Origin: Mogibacterium diversum_A
GTDB taxonomy: Bacteria; Bacillota; Clostridia; Peptostreptococcales; Anaerovoracaceae
Length of the DNA stretch: 64,000 bases
Assembly (NCBI RefSeq): GCF_938028775.1
Contig: NZ_CALIZG010000017.1
Location: forward strand, 1-64,000
Reading direction: 5' to 3'
Part shown: positions 60,897-64,000 of the stretch, in pieces
How the letters are laid out: every line of letters begins with the position of its first letter
How positions within the stretch are numbered: the first letter of the stretch is position 1
Translations under genes and position numbers: made by a program
The notes under the pieces: generated by a model
Seen by the model: only the letters and a program-made list of their open reading frames with translations
What the model was told of the DNA's origin: nothing
Databases searched by the model: none

Positions 60897-61268
60897 ATGG
60901 GATTTTGGATATTTATGTTCATCATCACATTATTCATACCTGCTGCGTTATTATTAACTTGGTATTTATGCCCGAAGCTCAAAACGATTAATAATGCAAG
61001 TGGGTATAGAACGAAGCAGTCTATGAAAAATCAAGATACATGGGATTTTGCACAAAAACATTGTGCAAAAATATCGCTATATATGTTTTTTCCTTCGTTA
61101 ATATTGGCAATTGCAATTATGCCTAGAGTTATTAATATGTCAATAGATAGGATAGGCTGGATAGGGCTTGGTATTACAATAATTCAAATGATAAGTTTTG
61201 TTGTAATTATTATATCTACTGAAAAATCATTAAAGAATACCTTTGATGAAAGTGGAAACAGAGTGTAA
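60897..61268 (+). CDS. SdpI-like membrane protein
   Basis: A 123-residue membrane protein with three hydrophobic helices: about 3-23 (FWIFMFIITLFIPAALLLTW), 58-78 (KISLYMFFPSLILAIAIM) and 85-108 (IGWIGLGITIIQMISFVVII). Between helices 1 and 2 lies SGYRTKQSMKNQDTWDFAQK, the conserved loop of the SdpI family (GYRTxxSMKNxxTWxFA). In Bacillus, SdpI protects against the SdpC toxin and signals to a repressor; family members elsewhere are uncharacterised. No sdpC-like toxin is nearby. RBS gaggag precedes the ATG. It lies in the immunity-rich segment after the ISL3 remnant. Confidence 0.82.
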   Translation: MGFWIFMFIITLFIPAALLLTWYLCPKLKTINNASGYRTKQSMKNQDTWDFAQKHCAKISLYMFFPSLILAIAIMPRVINMSIDRIGWIGLGITIIQMISFVVIIISTEKSLKNTFDESGNRV

Positions 61269-61366
61269 AGAACAGCCTACTTAAAGGTAGAGATAAATTC
61301 CAGTTTCGTTTAAATTATCGAACAGTATAAAAGACAAAGCACATGACTTTAAGATAATAAAATAGG

Positions 61367-61446
61367 ACATCAAAGTTTTTAGGGTCTGGTTTTATAGTCT
61401 TACGAAAAATGTTCGCAGAAGCCTTCCAGCATTTTGGGTGGTCTTT
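61367..61446 (+). repeat. Dispersed repeat, copy 3
   Basis: catcaaagtttttagg, tctggttttatagtcttacgaaaaat, gttcgcagaagccttccagc, ending in gggtggtctttt. It separates the SdpI-like gene from the DUF4274-like gene. Confidence 0.7.
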
Positions 61447-61492
61447 TGTAGAAAAGTAGCGATATAGAAAAAAGACTTTTAGGAGGTACAGC

Positions 61493-62077
61493 ATGCTAAC
61501 AATAAATGATATTCTAAATGAGAACTTTGAGTGGGATGAAGTTATAATTGATGAAGATGAATTTGAGGAATTAAGCACAGAGCTTATTATTGATTTTCTT
61601 AAGAAAAATACTCCGAAAGAAAGGCAGCTATTAGCAATAAGTTGGAACTTTGATAATTCTAAAAAAGTAATCCAGTGGATTGTTGAGCAGCCGGATACTG
61701 ACAGAGGCACAATCCTTTATTTGTACTGGTACATGGCACCTAGTTTTTACAAAGAGAACTGTGCAGACAGAAAAGAGTGCGAAGAAAAATATTCATGGGG
61801 TTTAGAAGATTATGACATCATAAGTACCATTGAGACAAACTATCTTTCGGATTTCTATAATGCACAAATTTATGCATTCAATCCTACTAACGATTTATAT
61901 TCTGATGGATATGATTGGACAAAAGAATATGACGAAAGTAAAGCAAAAGTAAAGATACCTGATGTAATGTTTAAGGCATTAGAAGGTGAAATTCTTGAAA
62001 ATCCAGGTTGGGATGAAGGAATTCCAACTGATCTTTCTGAAATTATGGACAAACTTTACAGCGCTTTGGATGAATAG
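61493..62077 (+). CDS. DUF4274-like protein, putative immunity protein
   Basis: A 194-residue very acidic soluble protein. The core ERQLLAISWNFDNSKKVIQW, then IVEQPDTDRGTILYLYWYMA, matches the DUF4274 pattern (LHxxAxNYNWDDG...W...P.CD.GTAL..FW). Other parts (YNAQIYAFNPTNDLYSDGYD) are family tails. DUF4274 proteins are commonly found beside polymorphic toxins and are thought to be immunity or adaptor proteins; the toxin is absent here. RBS aggaggtac precedes the ATG. It is flanked on both sides by copies of the repeat, which supports transfer as a unit. Confidence 0.72.
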   Translation: MLTINDILNENFEWDEVIIDEDEFEELSTELIIDFLKKNTPKERQLLAISWNFDNSKKVIQWIVEQPDTDRGTILYLYWYMAPSFYKENCADRKECEEKYSWGLEDYDIISTIETNYLSDFYNAQIYAFNPTNDLYSDGYDWTKEYDESKAKVKIPDVMFKALEGEILENPGWDEGIPTDLSEIMDKLYSALDE

Positions 62078-62103
62078 AAAATTTCCAATTTATCTAGCTC
62101 ATT

Positions 62104-62150
62104 CGAAATATGCTTACATAAGCCTTCCATCATTTTGGTGGGAGGCTTTT
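62104..62150 (+). repeat. Dispersed repeat, copy 4 (hairpin part)
   Basis: cgaaatatgcttacataagc and the arm ccatcattttggtggg match copy 1 closely; the catcaaag part is missing. Acts as a terminator after the DUF4274-like gene. Confidence 0.7.
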
Positions 62151-62251
62151 AGGTAATAGCGGATGACAAATACGAAGTTGTAGAGGAATAAAATGAAACC
62201 TTGGAGTAAACTTCAAATACAAATATTATATTAAAGCTCAAGCGAGGGATT

Positions 62252-63343
62252 ATGGAAACATATAAAATTGCACATTTTGGAACTTTTGATGCATCTCAGT
62301 TGGACTTGGAAATAATAGCAATTTATAACAACGATTTAGAAGCATTGAAAAAACTGCTCGGGAAAAGGATTAATAAGATTATTAAAATAAATGGAGCATA
62401 TCCCGAGCCTTTTACGCCGCTTGAAGTAGCACTGTACTTAAACAAAAAAGGTATTATCAAATATTTATTTGATAACAATGCATCCCACAAAGGAAAATTC
62501 CATCCGAAGCCGATTGAAATTGCGGTAAGGTGTTGTGATGCCGAAACAGTGCGGATGTTTCAAAATGATTTGGAAAGTTTGGACGAAGAGAAAAAAGCTG
62601 AGCTTTTAAAAACGGCTTTTTGGGGAGATCATACGGCTGAAAACATAGACGCTTTAGAGAGTCTCGGTATCACCATCGCCAAATACGGCGGACTTATGCT
62701 AAGATATTCAGCTTTTAATAATGATATTGAAACGGTGAGACTTTTCTTAGAAAAGGGCGCCGATGTAAATTATCACAAAGCGGACTCGGTATTTAACGAT
62801 ACAAGTACACCAATATTGGAAGCTGTGAGATGCAGTAACCTTGAAATTGTTCGTTTGCTTGTCGAGCATGGAGCGGACACAAGTATCAAAAATAAGCGCG
62901 GAGAAAGACCATATTCTCTTGCCGTTAAGAATGGTAACAGAGAAATAATAGAGTTTTTAGCAAAATACGAATCAAAAGATTCGCATAATATAGATAGCAA
63001 GAATACAGAACTACATAAGTATAACTTACCGAATAGTCTGGTCGATTTTCTAAAAGGTGACAAACTCACGATAAAATTTACCAATGACAAGTATTGCAAG
63101 TTTATACGTTTTTACTCATATCTCGATACTGTAGAAAAGAAATGGAAAAGAAAAAAAGTGCTGTCATTGGTTGCGGAAGTAGACAATTACAGCGCTGTGG
63201 ATATCGTTTGGCAACCTAATAAACAAATGATTTGTGCTATTGACGAGGAACAATGTATCTTTACTCCACTTACCTCTTGGGAGGAGTTTTATATGAATAT
63301 GGAAAGATATGTTTTGGCATACTTGAATGGAGAATATGAATAA
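62252..63343 (+). CDS. Ankyrin-repeat protein
   Basis: A 363-residue soluble protein. Ankyrin repeats fill about 20-245: FTPLEVALYLNKKGIIKYLF, then RYSAFNNDIETVRLFLEKGA, and TPILEAVRCSNLEIVRLLVE with HGADTSIKNKRGERPYSLAV, each with the TPLHxAA/LLxxGA pattern. The last 110 residues form another domain (LPNSLVDFLKGDKLTIKFTN, ...WKRKKVLSLVAEVDNYSAVD, FTPLTSWEEFYMNMERYV) that I do not recognise; it looks like a small alpha/beta domain of the SMI1/immunity style. There is no signal peptide. RBS gcgaggg precedes the ATG. Neighbouring immunity-type genes suggest a related role. Confidence 0.8.
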   Translation: METYKIAHFGTFDASQLDLEIIAIYNNDLEALKKLLGKRINKIIKINGAYPEPFTPLEVALYLNKKGIIKYLFDNNASHKGKFHPKPIEIAVRCCDAETVRMFQNDLESLDEEKKAELLKTAFWGDHTAENIDALESLGITIAKYGGLMLRYSAFNNDIETVRLFLEKGADVNYHKADSVFNDTSTPILEAVRCSNLEIVRLLVEHGADTSIKNKRGERPYSLAVKNGNREIIEFLAKYESKDSHNIDSKNTELHKYNLPNSLVDFLKGDKLTIKFTNDKYCKFIRFYSYLDTVEKKWKRKKVLSLVAEVDNYSAVDIVWQPNKQMICAIDEEQCIFTPLTSWEEFYMNMERYVLAYLNGEYE

Positions 63344-63428
63344 AAACTCAATTAATTTAAATACACATAAAGAAATGATAAATAAATTGTCCTAATATTT
63401 TATAATCTAAAACACACGGAGACCAACA

Positions 63429-64000
63429 ATGACCACCACAACCCAAGAAAAATACGAACTAACCATCACTGCCGACAATCTAATTTCAACGGATACAAGG
63501 TTTGATGAAGACAATCTAAACCTAGGTGACAACTACGAACCAATAGATGCATATTTCGTTTCCGCTAATAACGAAAAGATATACAGGCAGAGAAATAAAG
63601 GCGAGATGCGAATTTCTAACCAAACTCTTCCACGACTAGCTTGTCAGATTTTTGAAAGACAGATTTTTGATTTATCAGACTTAGATAAAAAAGAATTTCC
63701 TGTATGCAAATATAGTCCTAAACAAACCCTGATTCGTGGTATTTTTCCAGACAAAGAAGCATATAGAGATTACAAGAAATCTATGGAGTTCTTAATCTAT
63801 AGGAGAGAAGGTGGTCCGCAGTTTGTCATTTATTCATGGAATATTTTTTCAACACTTGTATTCGTGCAGGAATGTTTAAAGCGGTTTGGAAAACCTGATG
63901 ATAAGTTTATTCTTATATACAGGGAGAAATCCAAAGGTGATGGACCTACAGATGACGACGGTGGTGGTAACCCTGTATCGGATTGTAAGATTCATTACTC
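63429..64000 (+). CDS. Unknown protein, N-terminal part (runs off the window)
   Basis: ATG 63429, with cggaga upstream, opens a frame that is still open at the window edge after 190 codons. The peptide begins MTTTTQEKYELTITADNLIS and continues NYEPIDAYFVSANNEKIYRQ, then QFVIYSWNIFSTLVFVQECL, RFGKPDDKFILIYREKSKGD, and an acidic-glycine linker (GPTDDDGGGN). No family recognised. The GGG/DDD linker near residue 180 hints at a second domain beyond the edge. It continues the accessory segment. Confidence 0.65.
   Translation, partial: MTTTTQEKYELTITADNLISTDTRFDEDNLNLGDNYEPIDAYFVSANNEKIYRQRNKGEMRISNQTLPRLACQIFERQIFDLSDLDKKEFPVCKYSPKQTLIRGIFPDKEAYRDYKKSMEFLIYRREGGPQFVIYSWNIFSTLVFVQECLKRFGKPDDKFILIYREKSKGDGPTDDDGGGNPVSDCKIHY

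Noticed and set aside
59629..62150. CRISPR-like array
   Set aside because: Repeats are long, unevenly spaced, divergent and separated by genes, with no cas genes.

Overview
The window looks like a chromosomal segment of a low-to-medium GC anaerobic Firmicute. Supporting signs are a CIRCE-controlled groESL operon, strong AGGAGG ribosome binding sites, TTG/GTG starts, a Crp-family regulator next to hybrid-cluster protein, O2-independent enzymes, and no respiratory genes. Gene content would fit a Clostridia 'Family XIII' type anaerobe (Mogibacterium/Eubacterium-like). That placement is an inference; no rRNA is present to test it.

Layout. 1-4427: end of an HPr-like gene, dnaE and a flavodoxin. 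4428-5179: a toxin-tail relic with an immunity-like gene. 5269-9033 (minus): two fused shikimate-pathway enzymes (AroB-AroA, then AroC-chorismate mutase). 9308-18904: aminotransferase, LysR, YitT, rpsT, an SGNH esterase, a DUF1836 protein, lepA, hemW and glpK. 18999-20942: an AT-rich membrane-anchored PIN-like protein, probably acquired. 21127-33197: the most unusual block. Two divergent three-gene operons each encode a NifH-like reductase with a NifD-like and a NifK-like partner. The plus-strand operon runs directly into hypF-hypC-hypD-hypE. A structured, attenuator-like leader RNA precedes the plus operon. A lipoprotein gene broken in a poly-A tract follows the minus operon. 33311-53257: tRNA-Glu, small accessory genes, a DUF2207 protein, rsmE, carB (with a leader peptide and attenuator), nitroreductase, trmO, an S4 protein, ridA, ogg, groESL, a cysteine-rich Crp regulator, hcp with a partner gene, and guaB-guaA.

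53258-64000 is an AT-rich accessory island. It starts with an IS30 copy whose transposase is frameshifted and which has cut off a cytosine-5 methyltransferase gene. Next comes a compact three-gene unit: a protein with both a MORC/Hsp90-like ATPase and a histidine-kinase-like ATPase, a receiver-domain protein, and an intact cytosine-5 methyltransferase. This looks like a modification/defence system wired through a two-component-like relay. After it come a decayed ISL3 transposase and a run of orphan immunity-type genes (SdpI-like, DUF4274-like, ankyrin, and a truncated unknown), separated by copies of a repeated terminator-bearing element.

The two strongest candidates for undescribed biology are the paired nitrogenase-like operons coupled to HypFCDE, and the ATPase-kinase/receiver/methyltransferase module.
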